From: Zhongshania aliphaticivorans
Lineage (GTDB): Bacteria; Pseudomonadota; Gammaproteobacteria; Pseudomonadales; Spongiibacteraceae
DNA length: 64,000 nt
Assembly: GCF_001586255.1 (NCBI RefSeq)
Contig: NZ_CP014544.1
Location: forward strand, 310,001-374,000
Direction: 5' to 3'
Every line of letters begins with the position of its first letter. Within the stretch, counting starts at the first letter, position 1. The notes below the pieces were generated by a model. That model made no database searches, had not been told where the DNA came from, and saw only the letters and a list, made by a program, of their open reading frames with translations. Of this stretch, positions 27,815 through 39,000 are shown one piece after another. A program made the translations under genes and the position numbers.

Positions 27815-29197
27815 CTATTCGCAGTTGTAAACATCGCTACCAAAGGCGTGCATACCTTCCTCTGCGGGCAAGCCGGCGTAGCCAATATAGCCAGGGGTTT
27901 TAGCTTGTATAGCAGGCTCGATGTCCGGCAAATTGGGGTCGATGTGCACCTTGTCTAAGCCGAAGAGGTTTTCTAGCGTGCGCAGAAAACTGTAGTGGTT
28001 ATAGGGGGTGCTGTTCTCTGTGTTTGCCTTGGTAAACGGCGATAAAACCACCGCACCAAAGCGACCGCCTCCGGGACCAAGCAGGCCGTTTAAGCCGGTG
28101 TCTGCGCCCCGGTGCTTTAAGCCGCCATCCAATTCCATGCCGCAGCAAGCATCGTAGTCTTCAGTGCCGCCGGTCCCGAAATTTGACTCATCAAATAAAA
28201 TGACGATCATGCCTGCTTCCCTATAGGCGGGTGATTTCATGATCAGAGGCACCCATGTTTGTAAAAACTGATCTGCCTCAGCTAGGCCGCCGGGGCCACC
28301 GCTGGAGTCTGCGCACTGGGCACCAGTGTCGTGAGCATTGTGGCAGTTGTCCGGCACAATAAGATTGTAGTTGGGGGTCGTGCTGCGTTTCAGTAAAGCG
28401 GTTTGTAGATCTAGAACGCCTTGAATTGCTGAGCCAGTGTGTAGATCAACCACGTTGCGGTCACAGCGGGCGTAGTCTTTTGCAGTTTCGGCATTGCCGA
28501 TAATACTGCGATAAAACAAGAACGGGTTATGGCGTGCTGCGTACTGCTCAATAGTGTCCGAACCATTGGTGTCGTCTAAGCTGTTTAGGGCGGGGCCGGT
28601 ACAGCTATTGTCGGCGGGGCGACCTTGGGCACGAATCTGCCCGCTTTGTTCAAGTGCCATATCTTCCATCCAGCCGCGCCAAGTGTATTGGCTGCCGTTA
28701 AAGGTATTATTTAGCTCTAGCTCATCAACCAAGGTTGGAAAGCGTGCAGGGTATACGCAGCCAACGCCATTCGCTTGACCGTATTCCAGTACTGGTTGCA
28801 GAGGGTTGTACTCGGTCCATTGGGCAAAAACTGCACAATCGGCATGAGAAGCCACATTTGGAGCCTGACCGCCGATCATTGAAAGGTAATTGCCCGTGGA
28901 TGCGTGAGATGTGCCGTAAAAATGGGTCAGCAGTTGCCCTGCTGGTACCAAACTCTCCCGTAGATACACCGCTGGAGAACCGGGGCCATAAGTCTCATCA
29001 AAGCTTTTATTTTCTAATACGAACACAAATACGTGCTCAATAGGTGGGGGGCTGTCTTCGCTATACCCTGCACTGCTATCACACTGAGCCACTACTGGCA
29101 CACTAGTTTGTGAGCGTGGACTACTAGAAGTGCCACCACAGGCGCTAATTAATAGGCTAGTAAAGACAAGTATCGTAAGAGCGGGTCGCATAAGCAT
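27815..29197 (-). CDS. phosphoesterase-family lipoprotein (acid phosphatase / phospholipase C superfamily)
   Basis: A lipoprotein signal ends in LLISAC. The mature part has the phosphoesterase (PF04185-type) pattern: HVFVFVLENKSFDETYGPGS near the start, a Ser-rich stretch FYGTSHASTGNYLSMIGG, a metal-site-like VILFDESNF, and an ending with HYSFLRTLENLFGL. The family contains bacterial phospholipase C and AcpA-type acid phosphatases, so a role in phosphorus scavenging at the cell surface is plausible; the substrate cannot be read from sequence. The ATG at 29197 is chosen because GAGG sits six bases upstream; a TTG four codons earlier is possible. The gene converges on the imelysin/DUF1111 pair. 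Confidence 0.82.
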   Translation of the reverse strand: MLMRPALTILVFTSLLISACGGTSSSPRSQTSVPVVAQCDSSAGYSEDSPPPIEHVFVFVLENKSFDETYGPGSPAVYLRESLVPAGQLLTHFYGTSHASTGNYLSMIGGQAPNVASHADCAVFAQWTEYNPLQPVLEYGQANGVGCVYPARFPTLVDELELNNTFNGSQYTWRGWMEDMALEQSGQIRAQGRPADNSCTGPALNSLDDTNGSDTIEQYAARHNPFLFYRSIIGNAETAKDYARCDRNVVDLHTGSAIQGVLDLQTALLKRSTTPNYNLIVPDNCHNAHDTGAQCADSSGGPGGLAEADQFLQTWVPLIMKSPAYREAGMIVILFDESNFGTGGTEDYDACCGMELDGGLKHRGADTGLNGLLGPGGGRFGAVVLSPFTKANTENSTPYNHYSFLRTLENLFGLDKVHIDPNLPDIEPAIQAKTPGYIGYAGLPAEEGMHAFGSDVYNCE

Positions 29198-29542
29198 ATC
29201 GAGCCTCAATAAGGCAAAAAAACAACAGCCTACACTAATTCACAAAGATGACGATAATGTGAATAGACTAGGTTTTTTTGGAGTATCAGGGTGTTAGCGT
29301 GCGACTTGATCTGCACGCAATACTGAGTCGCATTCGGTCAGCGTCACTTTGTGATGTGCATCGCAAAAATGGCTATATTTTTTCTCGTGGGGTTTGGAAG
29401 AGGTTTTTTCTGCCACAACTATGGGTTAGTTTTCATCTCGACTAAAAGTTAGTGATTGATTGGCAAGGAAGCCTTCAGTCGTCACATATCATCGTGTGTC
29501 GCCTTTCTAGCCAGACAGTAACCACAGACAGGGACGGGGTGG
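29198..29542. other. divergent intergenic region
   Basis: The 345 bp separate two divergent starts and must hold the promoters of both flanking genes. I cannot pick a convincing -35/-10 pair, terminator or small ORF in it. Confidence 0.5.
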
Positions 29543-32332
29543 ATGACGACTGTGCGAAAAATATGTACTTCCGCGTGGGCGATTACAGCGGGGTTTCTAC
29601 TTTTATCCCTCTTATCACCCTTTTCTAATGCTCACGATGGTGTGACGCACTCAGCCTCAGCAAACTCTGAAGAAATTAACAGCGCGCTGCACTGGTTAGA
29701 AACCTCGCAGCGTGAGGATGGGGCTATTGTAGTCGCTGGCGATGTGGCGGGTGATTATCAGGCTACGTCTGAGGCGGTAATTGTGTCGGCTTTAGTGGGT
29801 GGTGAGGGGATCAACACCGCTGCTGCGATAGCGTTTTTGCAAGACAGCCCAGAGGCGCTTTCGACAGAGCAATTGGCGCGTTTAGTGAGCGCGCTGTCTG
29901 ATACTTCACTGCCGGTCGCGGAGGCTGCACATGAACTGGGCCGTAGGCAGGGATTGGATGGCGGCTTCGGTGATTTTATCGGATATGACAGTACTCCCTT
30001 AGATACAGCTTATGCATTGATCGCGTTGCAGGGAATTGGGCAGGATGCTGCGGTTGCTGGCAGGGCGCTGAGTTATTTGTCGTCTGCTCAGTTGGCGAGT
30101 GGTGGTTTTGGGTATTATGGTGATCAATCCTCCGTCATGGTTTCTGCGCTGGTCGTTAAAGCCATCAAGCCCTATCTGTACACATTTAATATTTCCTCTC
30201 TGTTGAGTCGTTCCGTCGGCTTCCTGTATGCGGTTAAGGGGAGCGGCAATCTGTGGGACAGCGACTGGGAAAGTGCGCTCGCATTGCAAGCGCTTATCCC
30301 AATCACGACAGACACTTCCTTGTATGAGTTGTCGGTTTCGGCGCTCTCTGGACGCCAGCAAGGGAGTGGCAGCTGGGAAGGGCAGGTTTATTCTACGGCC
30401 CTGGCAATGTCGACACTGGACTTGTTGGCTAATCTCGATGTTCCTGCCGATCCGGAGAAGGCGGTGATAAGAGGGCGGTTGCTGGATGCATTGACAAGCA
30501 ATCCACTCCCCAATGCGGCGATTGATGTGCGAGACGTTGATTCTGAGCTTGTATCCATTGAAGCTGATGGCGCCTTTGCGGTCTCGAATCTGGATGCAGG
30601 GAATTATATTGTTTCTTACTCAGCACCTGGCTATTTGGGGGCTTCGCAGAATCTGGTTTTGCAAAAGGGGCAGTTTGCCGATGTTGGTACAATTCGCTTA
30701 TCGGTTGCTCCCACAGCCTCACTCATCACCGGCACATTGATTGATAGTGCTACTGGCGAGCCGATTGCCGGGGCCACAGTGACTGTCACTGTGAACGGCA
30801 GCTCGGTCAGCGCTGTAAGCGATGAAAACGGTCATTACCAATTACTTTCCGAATTGGGCGCAGCAACACTTGTTGTGGTGTCTGACTCCTACTACCAAGT
30901 TAGTGCCAGCGTTGAGTTGTCGGCGGGCACATCGATTAGTTTTTCGCCTGAGTTATTGCCGAGCTCTGAAGAGCAGCCGCTCAGCTCTTCTATCCGGGGG
31001 GTTGTGGTTGATGCAGATGAGCAGGGTCTCGCTGAAGTGTTGATTACCTTGTCTGGTGACGCCGGGTCGATAAGGACTGGGGCCGATGGACGATTTGTTG
31101 TTAGCGAACTTGATGCTGGGGAGGTTCAGTTAGTTTTTTCCCAGGAGGGCTATGAAACTCTTGGCGCGAGTCTGATCGTTCCCGAAAGAACAAACGTCAA
31201 TGTGGGGGTGATTACGATGCGAGAGCAAGTAATTTTACCATCGTCTTCGGTGAGTGGGCAGCTCTTGGATTTGAGCACAGGCTTACCGGTAGCGGGTGCG
31301 ACGGTTGAAGCTGGTTTGCAAAGTACAACTACCGACAATAGTGGTTTCTATCAGTTATCGGGCATTTCTGTACTGGAATTTACGATCGCAGTTAACGCAC
31401 CTGGCTACCTGTTCACCAACAAAGATATTTCACTAAGTGAGCACAGTGATTTGGCATTGAATATCAATATTCGTAAAGCTGATCTCGGCGGTGTGGAAGT
31501 GATTGGTCTGGCGAGTGATGCTGAACGCTACGGGGCTTACCAGCCGGTATTGATCACGGCGAACCTGGAAAATAACACGGCGCTGACCGTGGGTGCCCGT
31601 CTTTATGTGAAAGTAACAAATAGTACGGGGGTGGAAGTGGCAAAATTCTCGGCGAGTTACTTGCCGCCTTTAGACTCGGCCCTTGATGAGGAGGAATTGG
31701 CTCATTACCAACAGCATCTTGCAGAAGCCATTGAAGAACTTGCCCCGAGTGAGCAGCGCGAAATAGCACTGGAGCAATGGTGGAACACCGAAAATGCACC
31801 GCCAGGCAATTACGTGCTCACGGTTCAAGCAGTGGACGCCGCCACCAGTAATCTGGTGTCAGAAAAAAGCGCCGTTATTGAGGTGATTGAAACCACAAAG
31901 CTCGCCTCGCTAAAAGCAGGTGCTAGCCCGGGTTATGTATTGCTCAATGGCGAGGCGGACATGGTCCTGACGGCAGATATTCTTAATCGATCGAATACAG
32001 AAACCGTTCTGGATTTTGATTATGTCTTTAAGGATCCTCAGGGCCAGAATTTGCTCAGTGGCCATGCGACAGTTCCTTTGATAGCCGACGGCTTAACCAG
32101 CAGCATTGAGTTGGGCCGCGTGCTGCACCAGTTTATTGCCAGTGGCAATTATGTGCTGGAAATATTGAATGTTTCCGGAGCGGATGTAGAGGTGCTGAGC
32201 AATGCGACGGTGTTTGTTCCGCCTTCTATACGTCTGGAAATTATACAGTCTTTGAATCCAAATGAAGTGGTTCCGCTGGAAGGGGTTAGCGTGAAAAGCA
32301 ATATCCAGGTCAAAGGAGTTGACGGTGAATAA
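29543..32332 (+). CDS. exported protein with prenyltransferase-like alpha-toroid repeats and carboxypeptidase-regulatory domains
   Basis: A signal peptide (cleavage after SNA near residue 30) is followed by about five alpha-toroid repeats at ~45-290, marked by QREDGAI, LDGGFGDF, LASGGFGYYG and QGSGSWEGQ, as in the squalene cyclase/prenyltransferase-like and complement-type folds. From ~307 to ~655 there are about four carboxypeptidase-regulatory-like beta domains (GRLLDALTSNPLPNAAIDV, TGTLIDSATGEPIAGATV, GVVVDADEQGLAEVLITLS, GQLLDLSTGLPVAGATVEAG). The C-terminus is beta-rich and unrecognised. No catalytic site is apparent, so a structural or binding role outside the inner membrane is likely (inference). 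Its 3' end overlaps the next gene, which indicates an operon. Confidence 0.72.
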   Translation: MTTVRKICTSAWAITAGFLLLSLLSPFSNAHDGVTHSASANSEEINSALHWLETSQREDGAIVVAGDVAGDYQATSEAVIVSALVGGEGINTAAAIAFLQDSPEALSTEQLARLVSALSDTSLPVAEAAHELGRRQGLDGGFGDFIGYDSTPLDTAYALIALQGIGQDAAVAGRALSYLSSAQLASGGFGYYGDQSSVMVSALVVKAIKPYLYTFNISSLLSRSVGFLYAVKGSGNLWDSDWESALALQALIPITTDTSLYELSVSALSGRQQGSGSWEGQVYSTALAMSTLDLLANLDVPADPEKAVIRGRLLDALTSNPLPNAAIDVRDVDSELVSIEADGAFAVSNLDAGNYIVSYSAPGYLGASQNLVLQKGQFADVGTIRLSVAPTASLITGTLIDSATGEPIAGATVTVTVNGSSVSAVSDENGHYQLLSELGAATLVVVSDSYYQVSASVELSAGTSISFSPELLPSSEEQPLSSSIRGVVVDADEQGLAEVLITLSGDAGSIRTGADGRFVVSELDAGEVQLVFSQEGYETLGASLIVPERTNVNVGVITMREQVILPSSSVSGQLLDLSTGLPVAGATVEAGLQSTTTDNSGFYQLSGISVLEFTIAVNAPGYLFTNKDISLSEHSDLALNINIRKADLGGVEVIGLASDAERYGAYQPVLITANLENNTALTVGARLYVKVTNSTGVEVAKFSASYLPPLDSALDEEELAHYQQHLAEAIEELAPSEQREIALEQWWNTENAPPGNYVLTVQAVDAATSNLVSEKSAVIEVIETTKLASLKAGASPGYVLLNGEADMVLTADILNRSNTETVLDFDYVFKDPQGQNLLSGHATVPLIADGLTSSIELGRVLHQFIASGNYVLEILNVSGADVEVLSNATVFVPPSIRLEIIQSLNPNEVVPLEGVSVKSNIQVKGVDGE

Positions 32333-35300
32333 TCTAGCGAAGGGATTTGGCCGTGTTCACGGTTTGCGCCTGGTATGGGCTTTGGTTTTATTATTTGCTG
32401 CCGCTTACGCGGAGGCGAGCCATTTTCGGTTTGGACATTTTACCTATCAGTCTCGGCCAGATGTGTCGACTTCGGCGGCAGACTTTACGATGACGGTCGC
32501 TTTTAGGAGCAGCGCATTTGGCCACCCCCAAATCGGACAGACATTTCGGCCTGGAAGCTATAGTTACGGCGATGGACGATCGGATAATCTGAATTACAAG
32601 GTCGTTGCCAGAAACCTGCAAGAGGACTGGATTGTTGGTCGTGCTATTGATTCTTCAGGGAACGAGGTGATTCGGCATGATTACCCCGGTCCAAGTAATA
32701 ATGGCAACCCTTGGTTGGCGCAGTTTTCGAGCTGCTGCAAAATTGGCGCTATTAGAAATGCGGCCAATGCCTATTGGCGGGTATATACCCGCGTTGATTT
32801 GGCTAATGGAAACTCCTCTCCCGTCAGCAATCTTCCACCGATCGTGAGCTGTGCAAAGTACGACTGCCGATTTCTGATTCCTGCAGTCGATCCTGATCGG
32901 GACAAGATTACCTGGCGTATGTCGACCCGGTCTGAATCTGCTATTCCGTCAATCCCCGCGGGAATGGCTGTGGATCGAGATAAGGGTGTTTTTACATGGA
33001 CGGGTGCTAACTCGTTTTCAAACGGTCTATATTCTGTTCAGGTAACTATTGAAGATCGTGCTGAGGACGATAGCGTTAAAAGCACCACCGCAATTGACTT
33101 TCTGATTCGCTTGCAGGATCAGGGCGCCAATACTGCGCCGGTATTCGATCACCCACCTACGCCAGAAGCGGGCACAGTGATCACCGCTGTGGTGGGGCAG
33201 CCCTTGAGCATTGTTGTACAGGCCAGCGACGCTGATAGCAATGACATTGTGTACCTCAATCACGTTGGCCTGCCTAGAAATGCGAGCTTTGAACAAAGCA
33301 TCTCGGGTGGCCGGTTAGGGCTGGCCAGTCTCGACTGGACACCAGTAGAGAGCGACATTGGCGAGCATATTGTCACCTTCCTAGCCAATGATAATCGTGG
33401 CGGCGCCTCGTCTCCGGTATCCATCACTATTGAGGTTATCGAGCCTGCCATTTCAGATGTGCGCGTAGTCAGCACCATTTCTGCGATCGACATTGATATC
33501 GACACATCGTCCTTCTCGCATCTTCCCGCTTCTATCTCAGTTGAAGGTGATCGCACACTTGTCACTTGGGAATTTCCAACATTTAGTGTGGATCAGGTCG
33601 AAAACCTGTCAGCAGACTTGAAGCTTTATAGTCTGGTACCCGGTGAGTTGCGGTTGGTAAGCGAAAAGCTGGAAGTGTCCTATATCGATATTGACGGTAA
33701 TCCCGTGCACCAGCAGTTGGGTGAGCAGTTGGTGAGTGTGGCGCCAACCCTGAGCAGTGTATCGGTAGCCACTGACAAGAGCTTATACGGGCCGGATGAA
33801 CAGATTAATGTGAGTTCTGCTGTTACCAATCTTGCCGATATCGACATCGATGCTCTGGTGTCCATCATTATTACCGATACGCAGCAAAATCTTGCCGCCG
33901 ATTTAGGCACCGTCAATGTCACGGGCTTACAGGCGGATGAACTTCGGAATCTGCCGGAATTGTATTTCAGTGCTGCCAGCGTGTATGCAGGTAGCTACCT
34001 GGCTTTGGCGCGTATTCTGGATGAACAGGGTAAAGTGCTGCGGCAAGCCGCTACGGCATTTTCCATCACCACCCAAAATGGGGATCTTTCCGACATTTCC
34101 GCTTTGGTGAATACCGATAAGCCGGTTTATCAAGCCTGGGATCAGGCCATGATCAATCTGCGTGTTCTTAACAATACCAGCAATGCCAATTTTGACGGTG
34201 GCGACGGCGTGCTGAGTATTTATCGCCCCAGCGGTGAGTTGCTTCAATCTCAGACCTATTCTGTGAATAGCCTGGCGCCAGCAAGCAATGATGATCGTCA
34301 ATATCTGCTGCGTCTGGAAGACAGGGAGGAAGGCAGTTATCGTGCGGTATGGCAGGTATCCCAGGGTGGGGGGCTATTGGCAGAGAGCGAGACTGTCTTT
34401 GCCATTGAGCGCGCGGCATTAAGCGCGCTGGCTGGCACAGTTGATGTCGAGCACTATGACACGGGTGAACCCAAGAACTGCCAGTTTGCTACCACCAATC
34501 GCAGTGTTTCGGCTGATGTGAATGCCAACTTGATCTATCAAGTTATCAGCCTTGATAGTGGTGAAGTGCTTTATCAACTGCGCGAAGAGAGTGTTGTACT
34601 TCCTTCTGGTCAGCCCCGTCCTTATAGTCTGATGCTTGCCGATCCTCCAGCTTATGGCGACTACGGCTGCATTTTGTCGGCGGAAATTGATGAGGAACTT
34701 CGCCAGCTTGCCGCAGCGGGCTTCCAGTTTATTCCTCCCAAACTGGAAATACAGTTGCACGCGGCAAGCCGAGGTCGGTTATTGATATTGCTGGATGCAG
34801 ATGACTACGCGGCGCCCCATGATGATATTTCGCCGGTGAGTCAGCGGGAGTATTTAGAAGCGCTGCTCACTGAAAATGGCTGGAGCTACACCATTGCCAC
34901 CACTGCCGATAATTTCGAGAATGAATTTAATAGTGGGGGATATAGTGCCGCAGCCATTTTTTCGGAGGGAGTAACACTTCATCCTCAAGTTGAGGCCTTG
35001 CTGGTTGAGGCCCAGAACAGCGCAATGGGCGTCTTGATTGCCGGCGCTTGGAATCGTCGCAATAGCCAGATGGAAAGTGCATTTGCTGTTGCCCTGACTG
35101 GGCAGAATAATGGTGTTCAATCGGTAGATTTATTAAGCGGGGTGCTGGATGAGCCAATTAGCGTAAGTGAGCCTGTGACAGACGGCCTGGCGTTGGCCCA
35201 TTGCAGCGCGCAAATCTGGGCGGTGTTTTCGGGTGGTAAAAACGCCAGCCATGAGTGCGCTTATCCTGAGGCGTCCGCTGCAGTCAGCGTTGCGAACTAC

Positions 35301-36017
35301 GGGCTGGGGCATCATGTCTATTTTGCCTATGATGTGTTGAATATGGCGACTCAAAACCGCGCTCTGCACGAGCAGTTGTTGCTGGCGGCCCTAGCAAAGA
35401 TCCAGCCGGAGAACTGGCCGATTGCCGCAGGCCGAATCACTCCGCTTGAACTGCACATTGAAAATTTGAGCCGTCGCGCCGCGATTGACGTAAGGCTAAG
35501 TTTGCCAGCTGGCGGCAGCATCGTTGACACCAGTGCGGTTCAGCAACTCGATGATGGCAGTTGGTTGTGGCAGCAGGACCTTTCTGCGCCGACGGAAATC
35601 AGCAAAATATTCTATATCCAACTCCCAGAAGAGCCAACCGACTCGGTGCCATTGCTGGTGGATATCAATGCGGGCATCAATCGCTCTCTAATGGTGAAGG
35701 ACAGTGACTTCAGCCTGGAACTGGGGCCGGTTAAAGACATATTACCCTTTGTTGAAGCTGATGAATTGCTGCAACTGCTGCAGGAGCAATACCCTAAAGA
35801 TAAAAGTTACAGTTTTGCAGACAAGAAAATACGTGCTGCGGAGTCAGGTATTGCCAAGGGCAAAATCGACAATGCCATTAAGTCACTGCTGTTGGCGGCA
35901 GATGAGCTGGCAGAAAAAGACAACGACCCAGCGACATCGCTACGGCTCATTGTTGACCAACTGCTCTACCAGCTGCAGCGGCAAAGCTCATCTATTTCAC
36001 TGAGTAACGAAGACTAG
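32325..36017 (+). CDS. large exported Ig/cadherin-like protein
   Basis: The 1230-residue product has a signal peptide (AYAEA cleavage region) and a mature start SHFRFGHFTYQSR. A putative Ig/cadherin-like domain with PVFDHPPTPEAG and ASDADSNDIVYL lies around 270-375. Several weakly conserved beta-sandwich segments follow, then a Rossmann-like stretch (LLILLDADDYAAPHDD, about residue 820) and a helical C-terminus. I cannot assign an enzymatic role. The GTG at 32325 is preferred: AAAGGAG ends six bases upstream, whereas the in-frame TTG at 32319 directly abuts it. It overlaps the preceding gene by 8 bp and lies 64 bp before the transglutaminase-like gene, so the three were probably transcribed together. 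Confidence 0.72.
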   Translation: MNNLAKGFGRVHGLRLVWALVLLFAAAYAEASHFRFGHFTYQSRPDVSTSAADFTMTVAFRSSAFGHPQIGQTFRPGSYSYGDGRSDNLNYKVVARNLQEDWIVGRAIDSSGNEVIRHDYPGPSNNGNPWLAQFSSCCKIGAIRNAANAYWRVYTRVDLANGNSSPVSNLPPIVSCAKYDCRFLIPAVDPDRDKITWRMSTRSESAIPSIPAGMAVDRDKGVFTWTGANSFSNGLYSVQVTIEDRAEDDSVKSTTAIDFLIRLQDQGANTAPVFDHPPTPEAGTVITAVVGQPLSIVVQASDADSNDIVYLNHVGLPRNASFEQSISGGRLGLASLDWTPVESDIGEHIVTFLANDNRGGASSPVSITIEVIEPAISDVRVVSTISAIDIDIDTSSFSHLPASISVEGDRTLVTWEFPTFSVDQVENLSADLKLYSLVPGELRLVSEKLEVSYIDIDGNPVHQQLGEQLVSVAPTLSSVSVATDKSLYGPDEQINVSSAVTNLADIDIDALVSIIITDTQQNLAADLGTVNVTGLQADELRNLPELYFSAASVYAGSYLALARILDEQGKVLRQAATAFSITTQNGDLSDISALVNTDKPVYQAWDQAMINLRVLNNTSNANFDGGDGVLSIYRPSGELLQSQTYSVNSLAPASNDDRQYLLRLEDREEGSYRAVWQVSQGGGLLAESETVFAIERAALSALAGTVDVEHYDTGEPKNCQFATTNRSVSADVNANLIYQVISLDSGEVLYQLREESVVLPSGQPRPYSLMLADPPAYGDYGCILSAEIDEELRQLAAAGFQFIPPKLEIQLHAASRGRLLILLDADDYAAPHDDISPVSQREYLEALLTENGWSYTIATTADNFENEFNSGGYSAAAIFSEGVTLHPQVEALLVEAQNSAMGVLIAGAWNRRNSQMESAFAVALTGQNNGVQSVDLLSGVLDEPISVSEPVTDGLALAHCSAQIWAVFSGGKNASHECAYPEASAAVSVANYGLGHHVYFAYDVLNMATQNRALHEQLLLAALAKIQPENWPIAAGRITPLELHIENLSRRAAIDVRLSLPAGGSIVDTSAVQQLDDGSWLWQQDLSAPTEISKIFYIQLPEEPTDSVPLLVDINAGINRSLMVKDSDFSLELGPVKDILPFVEADELLQLLQEQYPKDKSYSFADKKIRAAESGIAKGKIDNAIKSLLLAADELAEKDNDPATSLRLIVDQLLYQLQRQSSSISLSNED

Positions 36018-36081
36018 GAAATAATCCGACAGCCCTTGCTGCCAGTGCCGCAAGGGCGTTTGAATCATTGAGGTAATACAA

Positions 36082-39000
36082 ATGATAGGGCTGACATTGG
36101 ACGTTTTTCGCCACGGGATGATCGCCAGAGGAACATCGCTTTTCACAGTGCTGATGTTCACCTTCGTGTTTTATTTCTCGCCCACCGGCTCGGCGCTTGC
36201 CAACGAAATGAATAAAGACGATGCCAAGGCGCGTCAGATTGAACAGTTGCTTGAAAATACGCCAGAGAAAAAGCTGGCTCATCGCCTGCAGAAGCTGCAA
36301 CAGAAATTGGCGAAGGATCTACCCGCATCGCGTAGTCAGCGGAAGCAAGCCCAGTCCTGGTTTGAGCGTATGTTGGAAAAACTCGGTATGGGTGGCTCGC
36401 CCTTGACCGATGACGATTTGGCCGAAGTCTCTGCGTTGGTCTCTCAGGTCAGAGAAGCTTACGCCGAGGCAGTAGTGAATCTTGAACAGGAAGGCCCAGC
36501 ATTCTCCCAATCAACGGTATTGCCCGAGCCTGCAAAGGCATTGGCTAAAGAGCGCCATGCGAATGCGGTCAAGCTTGTTAAAGAGAAGTTTGCCAATATC
36601 GACAGCAAACTGAACAGACTTACCTCATCGCAAGAAGCTGAAGAGCAGGGGCAGCTGTTAACTGAATTGGCGGAGGCCATGAAAGATGAACAGTTTAAGC
36701 GCACCCATACGGCGGTCGATCCGAAGCATTTACCCTGGGGCTCACCTTCAGAGGACGTGCGCGAACCCAAAATGAGCAAAGGTGAAATCCAGCTTGTCCT
36801 TGGCATCAACCCCTTTGAGCAGTACACCCAATTGGCTTCCTCTACCCTCACAGCAGAAATGCTGAACCCCTTGGGTCAGCCCTCTGAGGCGGATCTGGCA
36901 GAAACCATCGATGCCGTGCAAACGGACGAAATCAAAGCGCTGGCCGAAAGCCTGAATAACAACCCCGTAGAGATCTACACTTGGGTGCACAACAATATCC
37001 GCTTTATTCCCAGCTATGGCTCCATTCAGGGCGCCCAATACACACTGGAAACCGGCAAGGGCAATGCCGTCGATACCGCCAGTTTGTTGATTGCTCTGCT
37101 GCGGGCAGCCGGTATCCCGGCTCGCTACGCCTACGGTACTGTGGCAGTGCCCGCCGATAAGGTAATGAATTGGGTGGGTGGTGTTACCGTACCCGCTGCA
37201 GCGCAAAGCCTGTTGGGCCAGGGTGGCATTCCGAATACCGCTCTGATCAGCGGCGGCACAGTTAAAAGCATTCGCCTGGAGCATGTCTGGGTTGAGGCGT
37301 GGGTAGATTTCGAACCCTCGCGGGGCGTAAAAAACCGCGAAGGCGACCGCTGGATTCCCATGGATGCGTCCTTTAAACAATACGAACTCAGCGAAGGCAT
37401 GAAGCTGGCAGACAATGTGCCCTTTGACGCCGAGGCGCTGGCCAGCCAAATAGAGCAAAGCGCTACCATCGATGAAGAACAGGGCTGGGTGCAGAATATT
37501 CCCCAGACCGATATTGAGAACAGCCTGCAGCAATTCCAGAGCCAGCTTGAAGACTACATCAACAGCCAAAACCCCGATGCCACTGTGGGTGACGTGCTTG
37601 GCCTGAGGGAAGTCAACATCCTGCCGCCCCGGCCGCTGGCCGCAGGCCTGCCTTACGAGCATATCGTCACCCAGCAATCCTTCTCGGAAGTGCCCAGTAG
37701 CCTCCGGCATAAATTCAAATACGAACTGGCAACTCAAAGCTATGGCTACCCAGGCTCGCCCTTTATCAGCATTAATGAACCCACGGTGAAACTGGCGGGT
37801 AAAAAGCTGGCACTGAGCTTTCGCCCGGCAACAGATGACGATCAGGCCATTATTGAAAGCTATATCCCAGAGCCTGATCCCGAAACCGGCGAGATAGACC
37901 CCAGCGCCATACCCGACACGCTGCCCGGCTACCTGATACACCTTGTGGCCGAATTCAGCATGGATGGCGAAGTTATCAAAAGCGGCGGCAACCAGACCAT
38001 GGGCACCGAACTGTATGAAACCCTTGGCTTGTACAGCCCTTCACACGGTTGGGGTGTATCTAACAATCATCCTATTGCTGGGGAGTACCGCGCGATCGGT
38101 TTGGATTTGCAGGGTATTAGCCCCACGCAGGCCGCAGAGCTAAAAACCAGTCTTGAAGCCACCCAGGCAAAGCTGGAAAGCAGTGATGACACCCAGCTCG
38201 CCACTCTGACCAAGCACGATGTGATCGGTGACCTGATCTATGGCACCATCATGAGTTATCTTGCACTCAATGATGTGCAAGAGGAGATTCAGGCTCAATC
38301 TACTAATATGGTGACTTATCGGCTACCGAGCTATGGCATTTTCTCAACCAGTCTTCAGCCCCAATACTGGTTTGGTATTCCGAGAAATACCTCTTTTAGC
38401 GGCCTGAGCATGGATGTGGATCGGGTCACCTTTCATGGGGCGGCAAAAGACAACAGCAAGGCGACCAGAGTAAACTTCACTCAAGCCAGCGGTGCGCGCT
38501 TAAGTGCCATGGAACACTTAGTTCCCGAACAAACGTTCAGCACACCAGAAAGTCCAGCGCACGGTATTTCGGCGGTTAAAGCTTTAGCACTTGCCGCAGC
38601 GGAAGGGCAAAAGATTTGGACAATCACACAAGAAAACCTTGAGTTTGCCTTGAGTAGTATTAACCTGAGTGCCGAGGTGGAGAGTGAAATTCGTAATTCT
38701 GTGCTTGCGGGGCAGATTGCCACAGCGCACGAGGCGCAACTTAATTACTTTGGTTGGGTGGGCAGTGGTTATTTGCTGATTGACCCGCAGACAGGAGCGG
38801 GGGCTTATAAGATTGCTGGGGGGAGTAATGGGGCTGATATTGTTGGTACAGTTGCTACAACTTGGGGTGTAATTGCAGCTGTTTTTGAAGCTGGATTACT
38901 AGTTGTGAAGGCGGCTAAACCAATACTGTTAAGGGCTGGTGCGATAGGCGCTATACTGGCGTTTATATCCTTACTGGCTTCTTTAGCAAGTTTATCGGCG

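Noticed and set aside
36748-37941. 397-residue open frame on the minus strand
   Set aside because: It is antisense to the transglutaminase-like gene, has no recognisable domain, and the same shadow appears opposite the orphan copy.
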